Positions 1 to 7,922 of a stretch of DNA of 58,216 bases are shown piece by piece. Source of the stretch: Methylotenera sp. Lineage in GTDB: Bacteria > Pseudomonadota > Gammaproteobacteria > Burkholderiales > Methylophilaceae. Below the pieces are notes generated by a model. The model searched no databases, was not told where the DNA came from, and was given only the letters and a program-made list of their open reading frames with translations. A program made the position numbers and the translations under genes. Position 1 is the first letter of the stretch; every line of letters starts with the position of its first letter. The stretch covers positions 1 to 58,216 of the forward strand of contig JAQTXW010000006.1 in assembly GCA_028688575.1 (NCBI GenBank), in the 5' to 3' direction.

Positions 1-54
1 GCACGTTTCGCTTCAAGAATTGCAATCATAATCAAACTTTCACTTTGCGATTAT

Positions 55-82
55 ATGTTAATCATATTAACATGTGATTAAC
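55..82. promoter_or_regulatory. Overlapping inverted repeats upstream of the RHH gene
   Basis: ATGTTAAT at 55-62 and ATTAACAT at 66-73 form a perfect 8-bp inverted repeat with a 3-bp spacer. GTTAATCA at 57-64 also pairs with TGATTAAC at 75-82. The site lies 20-47 bp before the start codon of a ribbon-helix-helix protein, a family that often represses its own promoter through such repeats. An autoregulatory operator is inference. Confidence 0.45.
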
Positions 83-101
83 ACAAAATGGAATAATGCT
101 T

Positions 102-281
102 ATGGAAAACAGAACAGCACGCCTCACACTACTAATAGACCCGACAAAAAAACAAATATTTGAAGAAATCTGTGCCTTGCATGATTTAACACCCTCGCAA
201 GTTGTACGTCAGATGATTCGGGATTATGTGCAGCAGCATGGTAGCCCTGCGCAAATTGCACGCATGCCAAGTAATAATTAA
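102..281 (+). CDS. Small ribbon-helix-helix (CopG/Arc-like) protein
   Basis: This 59-residue protein has the look of a ribbon-helix-helix DNA-binding fold: a short strand near TARLTLLI, a first helix PTKKQIFEEICALH, then the turn and second helix TPSQVVRQMIRDYVQQ. RHH proteins bind DNA as dimers and often repress their own gene or act as antitoxins; no toxin gene is adjacent. Two ATGs are possible, at 96 and 102. The second is preferred because GGAA at 90-93 is then 8 nt upstream. Its 3' part is antisense to the last ~50 codons of the leftward YkgJ reading frame, so one of the two frames is probably shorter than drawn. The exact function is unknown. Confidence 0.6.
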   Translation: MENRTARLTLLIDPTKKQIFEEICALHDLTPSQVVRQMIRDYVQQHGSPAQIARMPSNN

Positions 282-648
282 TGAGTGAAATTTTCACGAT
301 AAAGCTCAATCCAATTAGTACTTGACGAGTTTTCGCTAGGAATTGATGTATTTGATGTTCGATTTCTGGCGCCACCATCTCCACTGGCCTTCCGCCATGA
401 GGACAAGGCATATGCGGCGTAGTGCCAAATAACCGACAAATCAAGGGACGATCTGTGTAAACTTCGCAACCATGATGCGCCAAATACGGACAGCTCAGTT
501 CTGCCAATGCACAGTCACGATCATGCTGACTTTTAACAGGGAATCGAGACGCTTCCAATGAAGGTGCTGTGACTGGCCCGCAACAATCATGGCACCCCAG
601 TTCACATTCAAACGTTGGGATACGCACTACAAAGAATAAACCCCGCAA
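124..648 (-). CDS. YkgJ-family cysteine cluster protein
   Basis: The reading frame holds a cluster of conserved cysteines (ELGCHDCCG near residues 16-24, then CALAELSCPYL, HHGCEVY, RPLICRLFG and MPCPHGG) typical of the YkgJ/CxxCxxCC family, thought to chelate zinc or iron. The recognisable domain ends near residue 115. The last ~55 residues lie antisense to the RHH gene and look unlike the family, so the natural stop may have been lost. The frame starts with TTG at 648; a GTG at 629 is an alternative, and no clear Shine-Dalgarno is seen for either. The biochemical role of the family is unsettled. Confidence 0.6.
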   Translation of the reverse strand: MRGLFFVVRIPTFECELGCHDCCGPVTAPSLEASRFPVKSQHDRDCALAELSCPYLAHHGCEVYTDRPLICRLFGTTPHMPCPHGGRPVEMVAPEIEHQIHQFLAKTRQVLIGLSFIVKISLINYYLACVQFAQGYHAAAHNPESSDVQLARVLNHARHRFLQIFVFLSGLLVV

Positions 649-782
649 GAAGGCATCTATACAACACTATACATAAGATTGATATCATGCGTTAAAAATC
701 TAAACAAAGTAAAGCAACTAGCCATCATGAACAAATACGCACCAACTCAGATGTTGAAGGCAAAGCACACAGCAAAAAGTTA

Positions 783-1084
783 AGTTTTAAATCCTTCTGT
801 GCTTGAGATGGCGGCACACTCGTACTCAATATACTCGGCACACCCAGCGCCAAGTTGGATGCAATAGGCAAACCCAAAGGCAATCAACTTAAAATTAGCG
901 TAACTGCAGCCCCTGTGGCAGGTAAATCCACCGATCATATGGTGAAATTTCTGGCAGTGGCATTGGGTGTGAGTACGAAGGATATTGAAGTGGCATTTGG
1001 ACCATGAACGTGAATAAACAATTACGTATTCAATCCCCAAAAATGCTGCCTGACGTAATCAGCAAACACCTGCCGCCACGCTAA
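783..1084 (+). pseudogene. Decayed DUF167 (YggU-family) gene
   Basis: Reading from 783 gives SFKSFCA, an in-frame TGA at 804-806, then DGGTLVLNILGTPSAKLD and, further on, LKISVTAAPVAGKSTDHMV and KFLAVALGVSTKDIEVAFG. This matches the DUF167 core (VQPGAK, LKI.L.APPV.GKAN, FLAK.LGV....V.I.SG). The frame meets TGA at 1005. One frame over, from about 1001, NKQLRIQSPKMLPDVISK carries on the family's C-terminus to TAA at 1082-1084. A nonsense codon plus a frameshift near 995-1003 disable the gene, and no start codon is convincing. The 649-782 stretch before it holds nothing recognisable. DUF167 proteins are small and of unknown function. Confidence 0.75.
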
Positions 1085-1105
1085 GTGCACACTACCTAAC
1101 TCGCA

Positions 1106-1141
1106 CATAAAAAAACCGCCTTGCGAATGCTTGGCGGTTTT
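1106..1141 (-). terminator. Intrinsic terminator of htpG
   Basis: AAACCGCC at 1113-1120 pairs with GGCGGTTT at 1133-1140 around a 12-nt loop. On the minus strand the stem is followed by a run of T (A run at 1107-1112 on plus). It lies 16 bp past the htpG stop and could also stop rightward transcripts. Confidence 0.85.
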
Positions 1142-1156
1142 CTCAATCAAAATAGT

Positions 1157-3058
1157 TTAACCAATCAAACTATTCATGCGCTTCACAAAGCTTGCAGGGT
1201 CATCCAGCGTGCCGCCCTCTGCCAACAATGCTTGATCAAACAGAACATGTGCCAGATCACCAAATACATCTTCAGCAGTTTCCCCCTCCAAACGCTTGAC
1301 CAACTTGTGGCTAGGGTTAATCTCTAAAATCGGTTTAGTCTCTGGTGCATTTTGTCCTGCCGCTTTCAAGATGCGCGCTAAATTACCTGACAAATCATGC
1401 GCATCACTCACCAAACATGCAGGTGAGTCGGTCAACCGATGTGTTACTCGTACATCTTTGACTTGATCGCCTAAGGTATTTTTAATTTTCTCTACCAGCG
1501 TTTTGGCTTCTTCTTCAATTTTCTTCTGGACTTCTTTTTCAGTCTCGGATTCAAGTTTACCTAAATCTAAATCACCTTTTGCGATTGATTGCAGTTTTTT
1601 ACCGTCAAACTCTGTAAGGCTACCCAACAGCCATTCATCGACACGGTCTGACATCAGCAATACTTCAATGCCTTTTTTACGGAAAATCTCTAAATGTGGG
1701 CTGTGTTTTGCAGCTGCAAAACTATCTGCCGTAATGTAGTAAATCACATCCTGCTCAGGCTGCATGCGTGCAATGTAATCTTTCAAAGATACATTTTGCT
1801 CCTCGGTATCGGCTTTGGTCGAGGCAAATCTCAACAGGCTGGCGATTTTGTCTTTGTTGGCAAAATCCTCCCCTGGGCCCTCTTTCAATACTCGGCCAAA
1901 CTCCTTGTAGAACTTGGTATAATCTGCTGGTTTGTTATCAGCCATGTCTTCCAGCAGGCCTAATACTTTTTTAACAGACCCAGCTTTGATGGCCTCAACA
2001 TCACGGCTTGATTGCAGAATCTCGCGCGACACATTTAATGGCAAATCAGAGGTGTCAATCACGCCACGCACAAAGCGCAGATATTGCGGCATGAGCTTTT
2101 CTGCATCTTCCATGATAAATACGCGCTTCACGTAGAGCTTGATGCCATGACGGCGTTCGCGGTCATACAAGTCAAACGGCGCCTTGCTTGGAATGTAAAG
2201 CAGCGATATGTATTCCTGCTTACCTTCTACACGGCTATGCGTGTACGCAAGCGGATTCTCAAAATCATGCGACACGTGTTTATAAAACTCTTGATATTCT
2301 TCTTCCGTGATGTCATTTTTACTACGCGCCCATAGTGCTGACGCCTTATTTACGGTTTCATCTTCATCAGTGGCAACCTCTGCGCCGTCTTTCCATTCGG
2401 ATTTTTTCATCACAATAGGCAAGGTGATATGGTCTGAATATTTACGGATAATCGACTTCAGTTTCCAGTCACTTAAAAACTCGTCTTCACCCTCGCGCAG
2501 GTGCAACACAATTTCAGTGCCGCGGCTAGGCTTATCCACAACCTCAATCGTAAAGTCACCCTCGCCTGCTGATTCCCATCTCACAGCTTCGTTAGAGCCT
2601 GCACGGCGTGTCGTTAATGTGACTTTATCTGCAATGATAAATGCCGAATAAAACCCCACACCGAATTGACCGATTAAATTGGCATCTTTAGCCTGATCAC
2701 CTGTAAGCGCATTAAAAAACTCTTTAGTCCCTGATTTTGCAATGGTGCCAATATTGTCGATCACTTCATTACGACTCATGCCGATGCCGTTGTCAGCAAT
2801 CGAAACCGTACGCGCATCTTTATCAAAAGCGACACGGATTTTCAACTCGCTATCGTTTTCATAAAGCGCGCCATTGGCCAGCGCCTCGAAACGTAATTTA
2901 TCTGCGGCATCTGAAGCATTGGAAATAAGTTCACGCAATACGATTTCTTTATTACTGTATAAAGAGTGAATCATCAACTGTAACAGCTGTTTTACTTCAG
3001 CCTGAAAAGCCATGGATTCTTTTACGTGCGTTTCTTTTTGTGCAGTCTCTGTGGACAT
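1157..3058 (-). CDS. htpG: Chaperone HtpG (bacterial Hsp90)
   Basis: HtpG is the cytosolic ATP-dependent Hsp90 chaperone, active in folding and stress survival. The 633-residue length is normal. The N-terminal GHKL ATPase domain is clear: [20 protein letters not shown] (ATP and Mg contact region), DNGIGM, and the lid/glycine segment [12 protein letters not shown] middle domain ([19 protein letters not shown]) and a C-terminal dimerisation domain follow. The start ATG is preceded by AGGAG about 10 nt upstream on the minus strand, and the gene appears monocistronic with its own terminator. No sigma-32 promoter was recognised with confidence. Confidence 0.97.
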   Translation of the reverse strand: MSTETAQKETHVKESMAFQAEVKQLLQLMIHSLYSNKEIVLRELISNASDAADKLRFEALANGALYENDSELKIRVAFDKDARTVSIADNGIGMSRNEVIDNIGTIAKSGTKEFFNALTGDQAKDANLIGQFGVGFYSAFIIADKVTLTTRRAGSNEAVRWESAGEGDFTIEVVDKPSRGTEIVLHLREGEDEFLSDWKLKSIIRKYSDHITLPIVMKKSEWKDGAEVATDEDETVNKASALWARSKNDITEEEYQEFYKHVSHDFENPLAYTHSRVEGKQEYISLLYIPSKAPFDLYDRERRHGIKLYVKRVFIMEDAEKLMPQYLRFVRGVIDTSDLPLNVSREILQSSRDVEAIKAGSVKKVLGLLEDMADNKPADYTKFYKEFGRVLKEGPGEDFANKDKIASLLRFASTKADTEEQNVSLKDYIARMQPEQDVIYYITADSFAAAKHSPHLEIFRKKGIEVLLMSDRVDEWLLGSLTEFDGKKLQSIAKGDLDLGKLESETEKEVQKKIEEEAKTLVEKIKNTLGDQVKDVRVTHRLTDSPACLVSDAHDLSGNLARILKAAGQNAPETKPILEINPSHKLVKRLEGETAEDVFGDLAHVLFDQALLAEGGTLDDPASFVKRMNSLIG

Positions 3059-3181
3059 AAAATAAAGCTCCTATCGTGAATTACAAATCAACAGGAGCTA
3101 TTTGGGGATGGCTTGATCAATTTCAAGTCCTTGGTAGCTGAATCTTGGTAGCTGAGATATAGATGAATACGCGTTAGCGCG

Positions 3182-3802
3182 TTAAGCCGTTTCCAGCACC
3201 CATTGCAACAGGGGTTCCCATTGCTGCAAATCCTGCTCAACCAATGAAGGACGCATCTCAAAAATACCCACACCGCGTTCAGCAGATGTCACATAAACTT
3301 GTGCATTGCGCACATAGGTCAGCACAGGAAACCCTGCTTGCTCAAGAAAGCTGGCCAATTGAACCGCTGAATTGGTGCGGCTATTGACGCGCATCCCGAC
3401 TAAAGCCACAAAAGTTTTGTTTTTGCGAATTGCCTTTTCTTCGGTTAATAATGCTAAAAAATCACGACTTGCCCCAATATCAAAGGCGGATGGCTGGATT
3501 GGCACAATCACACAATCGGCAGATTTTACAGCATCGCTCAGCTTATCACCTCTAAGCCCTGCGGGCGAGTCGTGAATCAGCCAATCAGGCGGCGTGGCCA
3601 ACTCTATTTTCTTAGTCTGATGCGTATAAATTCTAGGCAACTCAGCGGGACGGCGAGACAACCACTGCAAAGAAGACTGCTGCCTATCCATATCTGACAA
3701 CACCGTATGATGCCCACAGCTCGCAAAATAACTGGCAAGATTTGTCGCCAGCGTCGTTTTGCCACTGCCTCCTTTAGGATTGGCGATTAAAATTGTTTTC
3801 AC
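3182..3802 (-). CDS. ParA/MinD-family ATPase, orphan
   Basis: A 206-residue P-loop ATPase of the ParA/VirC1 kind. The deviant Walker A motif KGGSGKTT is at residues 10-17, the MDRQQSS switch region near 38, and a Walker B-like segment WLIHDSPAGL near 93-102. Such proteins form nucleotide-dependent dimers and position DNA, flagella or protein clusters. No parB or parS-like partner is visible nearby, so the cargo is unknown. It starts with GTG at 3802, with GAGGG about 8 nt upstream. The downstream gene is htpG on the same strand, 123 bp away, probably a separate unit. Confidence 0.85.
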   Translation of the reverse strand: MKTILIANPKGGSGKTTLATNLASYFASCGHHTVLSDMDRQQSSLQWLSRRPAELPRIYTHQTKKIELATPPDWLIHDSPAGLRGDKLSDAVKSADCVIVPIQPSAFDIGASRDFLALLTEEKAIRKNKTFVALVGMRVNSRTNSAVQLASFLEQAGFPVLTYVRNAQVYVTSAERGVGIFEMRPSLVEQDLQQWEPLLQWVLETA

Positions 3803-3877
3803 TCAATGCCCTCTGTATAAAATAAAAAGCCAAGCGTTACAACGTACTGTAATCCCGACGGTCAATTGATTCTATTA

Positions 3878-4141
3878 CTATTCAGACTTTGCAAGCTTAG
3901 TTTGTTTTAATTTTTTCTTTTCTTCACGCGCATTAATCTCTCGCATTTTTTCGCGCCACTCTTCCAACTGCAAGTCATCCAGCTCCAGCTGAATGGCCAG
4001 CGCTTCATCGGTATCTAGTGACTTATCTTCCAATCTACGCGCCAATTTTCCACGCATGCGACTCTGTAAGCGTTCAGAGGCTTCCTGCGTTAAATTTTTC
4101 ACCTGATCTAGGTATGCCGCACCTGCTGTTTTAATTTTCAC
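3878..4141 (-). CDS. Small charged helical protein of unknown function
   Basis: I do not recognise this family. The GTG at 4139-4141 is chosen over the upstream ATG at 4231 because AGGAG lies 6 nt before it and the upstream extension is not protein-like. That gives 87 residues, almost all predictable as charged helix: LTQEASERLQSRMRGKLARR, then LELDDLQLEEWREKMREINA, ending in a lysine-rich tail. A short coiled coil or a nucleic-acid contact is plausible from composition only. It precedes the ParA-like gene on the same strand by 75 bp, so the two may be co-transcribed. Confidence 0.55.
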   Translation of the reverse strand: MKIKTAGAAYLDQVKNLTQEASERLQSRMRGKLARRLEDKSLDTDEALAIQLELDDLQLEEWREKMREINAREEKKKLKQTKLAKSE

Positions 4142-4328
4142 ATTAACTCCTGATGATGATTGCTTTAACAACAGAGTATAAGTGGCTTGGCAAATAAGGT
4201 GTGTGACACTTTTATGAAAAAATATTGGCACAATTTATCCTGCACTTTATGCCATGTCATCAAAGTTTCAAACTATAATGACATTATTAAATAATAATAT
4301 TGTTTTCAATATACCGCATCTGCCACTT

Positions 4329-5852
4329 ATGAACAACCAAACCCCAGCATCCCTCTCCGACAAATCATTGCTAGCCGCAATTGACCTGGGCTCTAATAGC
4401 TTTCGTCTGGAAATTGGCCGCTTGGATCGCGGCCATATCGAACGTATAGAGTACATCAAAGAAGCAGTGCGCCAAGGCGGTGATCTTGATGAAGACCGCA
4501 ACCTGACCGCTGAAGCAATTGATCGAGGCATTCGCTGCTTATCAAGATTCGGTGAACGATTACAGGGCTTTGATGCCTCTCACGTTCGCGCTGTTGCGAC
4601 ACAAACCTTACGTGAAGCCAACAATCGGGAGCAGTTTCTCAAATTGGCTAAAAAAGCCTTGGGCTTTGAGGTTGAGGTGATTTCAGGCGTAGAAGAAGCA
4701 CGTTTAATCTATCAGGGCGTTAACCGCTTTTTACCCCAATCGAGTGAAAGGCGTGTTGTTATTGACATTGGCGGGCGCTCCACTGAGTTTATTCTAGGCC
4801 AAGGGTTTGAGTCTACCCACACAGCATCACTGCATGTAGGCTCGGTTGCCTGGTCACTCAAGCACTTTGCAACGGGTGAATTTACCGAAAAAGCTTTTAC
4901 GCGCGCCGAAATTTCTGCTGAATCCATTTTTGAAACCCTAGGCAAAAATTTTGACGATGCACACTGGGATGTGGCATATGGCGCGTCTGGTACAGTAGGT
5001 GCTGTTGCTGAAGTATTAGCGCAACACCAGTATCCAGCTGACAAGATCACTAAACAAGGTTTACATTGGTTACGCGATGAACTGCTGCGCGCAAGGCATG
5101 TAGACAATCTGCGTTTAAACGGATTAAAAGAAGATAGAAAACCCGTGATTGGTGGCGGCTTATCTATCCTTATCGCGGTGTTTGAGTTTTTAAAGATTGA
5201 TACACTCCATGTAGCAAAAGGTGCGTTAAGACACGGACTGCTGTATGACATGGTCGCGCGTGAAAATAAAATGCTGGACTTGCGCGACGCCTCCATACAA
5301 CGTCTGGCACGCAGGTTTGATACTGACGAACAGCACGCAAACACCGTTGCTGATGTAGCATGCAAGCTATTCAACAAAATCAGCGAAACCATCACCTTTG
5401 AAACTGGCGAACAATTTAAACATGCCAGAAAATTAAAATGGTCTGCATTGCTCCACGAGATTGGCAGTATCATCTCCCCGGTAGATGCACACCTGCATGG
5501 TGCCTACATTCTTGAGCACACAGAGCCCATGGGGTTTGCCCAGAGTGAACTGCACTGCCTGAGCCTGCTTATTTTGGGGCATCGAGGGAAATTAAAAAAA
5601 TTAGAGGCGGATTTCAGCAACCAGACTTTTGTCATTCAGTTGATATGTCTACGTTTAGCCGTTATTTTATGCCACGCCAGACAAGCACCCAACCTACGCG
5701 GCATTAAACTTGAGATTGCTGGCCAAGCCATCACACTCATACTCCCTAAATACTGGGCAGAGAAATATCCGCAATCCTTTTACTTACTGGGTGAAGAAAT
5801 CACAATCTGGCAAAAAACCACTTGGCAATTTACCCTAGACGCTGCCAATTAG
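4329..5852 (+). CDS. ppx: Exopolyphosphatase, Ppx/GppA family
   Basis: Ppx hydrolyses terminal phosphates from inorganic polyphosphate; some relatives act on pppGpp. The actin/sugar-kinase fold motifs are present: AAIDLGSNSFRLEIGRL near the N-terminus, the second phosphate loop VVIDIGGRSTEFILG, and a C-terminal HD-like helical region (WSALLHEIGSIISP, LSLLILGHRGK). In the second loop an arginine occupies the site often held by glycine or alanine. No start has a clear ribosome site. The ATG at 4329 gives 507 residues, the family's usual length; ATGs at 4254 and 4278 are alternatives. The polyphosphate kinase gene lies about 12 kb away on the opposite strand. Confidence 0.9.
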   Translation: MNNQTPASLSDKSLLAAIDLGSNSFRLEIGRLDRGHIERIEYIKEAVRQGGDLDEDRNLTAEAIDRGIRCLSRFGERLQGFDASHVRAVATQTLREANNREQFLKLAKKALGFEVEVISGVEEARLIYQGVNRFLPQSSERRVVIDIGGRSTEFILGQGFESTHTASLHVGSVAWSLKHFATGEFTEKAFTRAEISAESIFETLGKNFDDAHWDVAYGASGTVGAVAEVLAQHQYPADKITKQGLHWLRDELLRARHVDNLRLNGLKEDRKPVIGGGLSILIAVFEFLKIDTLHVAKGALRHGLLYDMVARENKMLDLRDASIQRLARRFDTDEQHANTVADVACKLFNKISETITFETGEQFKHARKLKWSALLHEIGSIISPVDAHLHGAYILEHTEPMGFAQSELHCLSLLILGHRGKLKKLEADFSNQTFVIQLICLRLAVILCHARQAPNLRGIKLEIAGQAITLILPKYWAEKYPQSFYLLGEEITIWQKTTWQFTLDAAN

Positions 5853-5908
5853 ACCTAGACTATCCATTATTTGAGCGCAAAATCCAGTCAGGATCTCAAA
5901 CAAACATG

Positions 5909-6244
5909 TTACAAAGCCAGTTGATAGAGGTTTGATGCGCGGTTACCCGTACGACAAAAGCCCAACACTGGCTTTTCTGCCGCCGCAAAGCATGCTTTAA
6001 ATGCGTCTACTTCCTCAGGCTGTATATGATTGGGAATCACAGGAATATATGCGTAATTTAAACCTGCGGCTTTCGCTGCGGCTTCTAGCAATGCGCTTTC
6101 AGGTTGCTCATCACCGCCTTCATGATCAGGCCGATTATTAATCACCGTTTTAAAACCCAAATGCGCTATCTCAGCCAGATCACCTGTAGTGATTTGGCTG
6201 GCCACACTAAAATCTGCTGAAATCTGCTTAACTGCTAACGCCAT
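5909..6244 (-). CDS. DUF442 / TIGR01244 phosphatase-like protein
   Basis: This 111-residue protein matches the DUF442 domain, which resembles dual-specificity phosphatases and forms the N-terminal part of Blh, the beta-lactamase-like persulfide dioxygenase of the BigR regulon. Visible hallmarks are the DLAEIAHLGFKTVINNRPD segment, PEEVDAFKACF, and the putative phosphate-binding loop GFCRTGNRA with its cysteine. The metallo-beta-lactamase half of Blh is absent here. It lies next to the ArsR repressor gene of the sulfur/efflux locus, which supports a role in sulfur stress, by inference. A degenerate copy of the dispersed repeat separates the two genes. Confidence 0.8.
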   Translation of the reverse strand: MALAVKQISADFSVASQITTGDLAEIAHLGFKTVINNRPDHEGGDEQPESALLEAAAKAAGLNYAYIPVIPNHIQPEEVDAFKACFAAAEKPVLGFCRTGNRASNLYQLAL

Positions 6245-6282
6245 GACGTTTCTCCAAATATATACAAAACTTCTGACCAGCC

Positions 6283-6382
6283 TTAACCCAAAACTCCTAG
6301 GTAACTCTGTATCTATTTAGCTGGCAACTGACTGCCTTTAATATGCATTGACAACAGGCGCTTATGGAAAATCCGAGTTAAA
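6283..6382. repeat. Dispersed palindromic element, copy E (degenerate)
   Basis: The left end starts TTAACCC and runs to CTAGG. The right end TTATGGAAAATCCGAGTTAA differs at about three positions from the consensus right end. About 100 bp long with no recognisable central hairpin, so this is a decayed or shortened member. It lies between the ArsR and DUF442 genes. Confidence 0.5.
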
Positions 6383-6394
6383 GCATAAGACTTA

Positions 6395-6730
6395 CTAAAC
6401 TACCATAAACAACTTCTTAACCTCGGCCTCTTGAATGAGGCGATTCACTACCTGATCACATACCAACTCACATAACTTATAAACGGAAGGGTCAGCGATA
6501 CTGTAGAAAACACTCGTTCCGCGAGACTCTCTTTTGACCAGGCCATATTGCGCCAGCATGGAGAGGTGCTTAGACACGTTCGCCTGCGAGCAGCCTGAAA
6601 TTTCAGTTAATTGACCCACATTTTTCTCGCCATCCTGCAATGCGTTTAATACCTTCAAACGCGTAGGCTCAGCTAGCGCCTTGAAGTAATCAGCAACATA
6701 TGCAAGTGTATTATCGTTTAGCTTGCTCAT
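6395..6730 (-). CDS. ArsR/SmtB-family repressor of the efflux-sulfur locus
   Basis: A 111-residue winged-helix repressor: ALAEPTRLKVLNALQDGEKN, the helix-turn-helix around EISGCSQANVSKHLSMLAQY, and the wing VKRESRGTSVFYSI. It is divergent from the RND/rhodanese/SQR run, as YgaV, BigR and SqrR are from their sulfide genes. Its cysteines are C47, C87 and C91. The pair that forms the (poly)sulfide link in SqrR/BigR does not align: the helix-2 position reads LNAL, not cysteine. The inducer and chemistry may therefore differ. The ATG at 6730 is chosen because GGTGG lies just upstream; TTG at 6742 is an alternative. The likely operator is at 6785-6810. Confidence 0.88.
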   Translation of the reverse strand: MSKLNDNTLAYVADYFKALAEPTRLKVLNALQDGEKNVGQLTEISGCSQANVSKHLSMLAQYGLVKRESRGTSVFYSIADPSVYKLCELVCDQVVNRLIQEAEVKKLFMVV

Positions 6731-6784
6731 ACAACCACCCAACTTTTAATCAACAATCCAATTATACATTAAAATAATGATTTG

Positions 6785-6810
6785 ACTATATAACTACATA
6801 GTAATATAGT
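6785..6810. promoter_or_regulatory. Probable ArsR operator between repressor and RND genes
   Basis: ATATAACTA-CA-TAGTAATAT at 6788-6807 is a 20-bp inverted repeat with one mismatch, and ACTATAT at 6785-6791 pairs with ATATAGT at 6804-6810. It lies in the 111-bp divergent region. Nearly the same repeat occurs at 16711-16730 upstream of ccoG. Confidence 0.7.
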
Positions 6811-6841
6811 GTCATTTAGTTTGAATGAATGAGTTAGACCC

Positions 6842-7897
6842 ATGCAACGATACACAAACACATATTTACCGACAGCCATTGCCCTCATGTTCTTAGCATG
6901 GATAAGCGCCATGCGCGTTGCCATGGCAGATGAATTGCTCACTTACGTTATCAAAGAGTCACAACAAGCTCCCACCATGACAGTAGAGGGTTCAGTAGAA
7001 GCGGTGCAATTCAGCACTATTGCACCGCAAGTGACAGGCAACATCGTAGCTTTGCCAGTAAAAGCCGGGGACACAATCAAGGCTGGTCAATTGCTTGCAC
7101 GTATTGACACACGCATTGCGCAGCAACAAGTCATCTCCCATCAGGCGCAAGTTGTGGCGGCAAATGCACAACTAAGCGCAGCACGTCAGGAATATGAGCG
7201 CAAACGTCGCTTACATGAAAAACAATATATCAGCCAGGCTGCGTTAGAGCGGGCTGAATCTGATTACAAAATCGCTGAGGCGCAAGCCAAGGCACAACTG
7301 GCACAAACAGGTGTTGCGAATGTGCAAACTGGCCAACATACCATCAACGCGCCTTATGCAGGCTTAATTGCCGAAGTCATGGCTGAACTTGGTAACATGG
7401 CAACACCAGGCAAACCATTGTTTTCCATTTACGACCCTAAAGCATTGCGTGTAGTCGTGAATGTTCCTCAAAGCCAGCTGGCGCAAATTAAGCCTGGCGC
7501 AGGCATTCAAGTATTGATTCCTGCTGCAACAGAAGTTGAGCGCAGTCTGACAGCTACGAAAGTAACGATATTGCCCACTGCTGACGCAGTAAGCAATATG
7601 ACAAAAGTACGTATTACCTTACCCTCCAATTTAACCAGCATTCGCCCTGGCATGTTCGCGCGCGCCATGTTGCCAGTGAATAATGCCAACACCTCCGTGC
7701 AGATTATTGTGCCTGCAAAAGCTGTGATTAAACGCAGCGAGTTAACAGCCGTTTATGTGGTGGATAGCAAAGGCAAGCCACAATTGCGGCAAATTAGATT
7801 AGGTCGCAAACAAGGAGATTTTTACGAGGTGTTTGCTGGACTGCAAGCAGGTGAAGAAGTGGCCGTCGATCCAATTTCAGCCGCGAACTTTAAATAA
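6842..7897 (+). CDS. RND efflux periplasmic adaptor (membrane fusion protein)
   Basis: The protein links an inner-membrane RND pump to an outer-membrane channel. It has an N-terminal signal sequence (hydrophobic TAIALMFLAWISAM, cleavage near VAMA), a biotinyl-lipoyl half-motif KAGDTIKAGQLLARID, a helical hairpin (VAANAQLSAARQEYERKRRL onward), a second lipoyl half (HTINAPYAGLIAEV) and a beta-barrel/MPD region ending near 351 residues. It is the first gene of the rightward run that includes the pump, the TolC-like channel and sulfur genes. The substrate cannot be read from sequence. Regulation by the divergent ArsR protein is inferred from the operator in between. Confidence 0.92.
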   Translation: MQRYTNTYLPTAIALMFLAWISAMRVAMADELLTYVIKESQQAPTMTVEGSVEAVQFSTIAPQVTGNIVALPVKAGDTIKAGQLLARIDTRIAQQQVISHQAQVVAANAQLSAARQEYERKRRLHEKQYISQAALERAESDYKIAEAQAKAQLAQTGVANVQTGQHTINAPYAGLIAEVMAELGNMATPGKPLFSIYDPKALRVVVNVPQSQLAQIKPGAGIQVLIPAATEVERSLTATKVTILPTADAVSNMTKVRITLPSNLTSIRPGMFARAMLPVNNANTSVQIIVPAKAVIKRSELTAVYVVDSKGKPQLRQIRLGRKQGDFYEVFAGLQAGEEVAVDPISAANFK

Positions 7898-7922
7898 ATT
7901 CATAAAATAGATTCATAGATTG

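Noticed and set aside
780-1040. 86-codon minus-strand frame
   Set aside because: It is antisense to the decayed DUF167 gene and shows no protein-like features.
4712-5473. 253-codon frame antisense to ppx
   Set aside because: Composition is of a shadow frame (Ser/Cys/Arg-rich) within a clear ppx gene.
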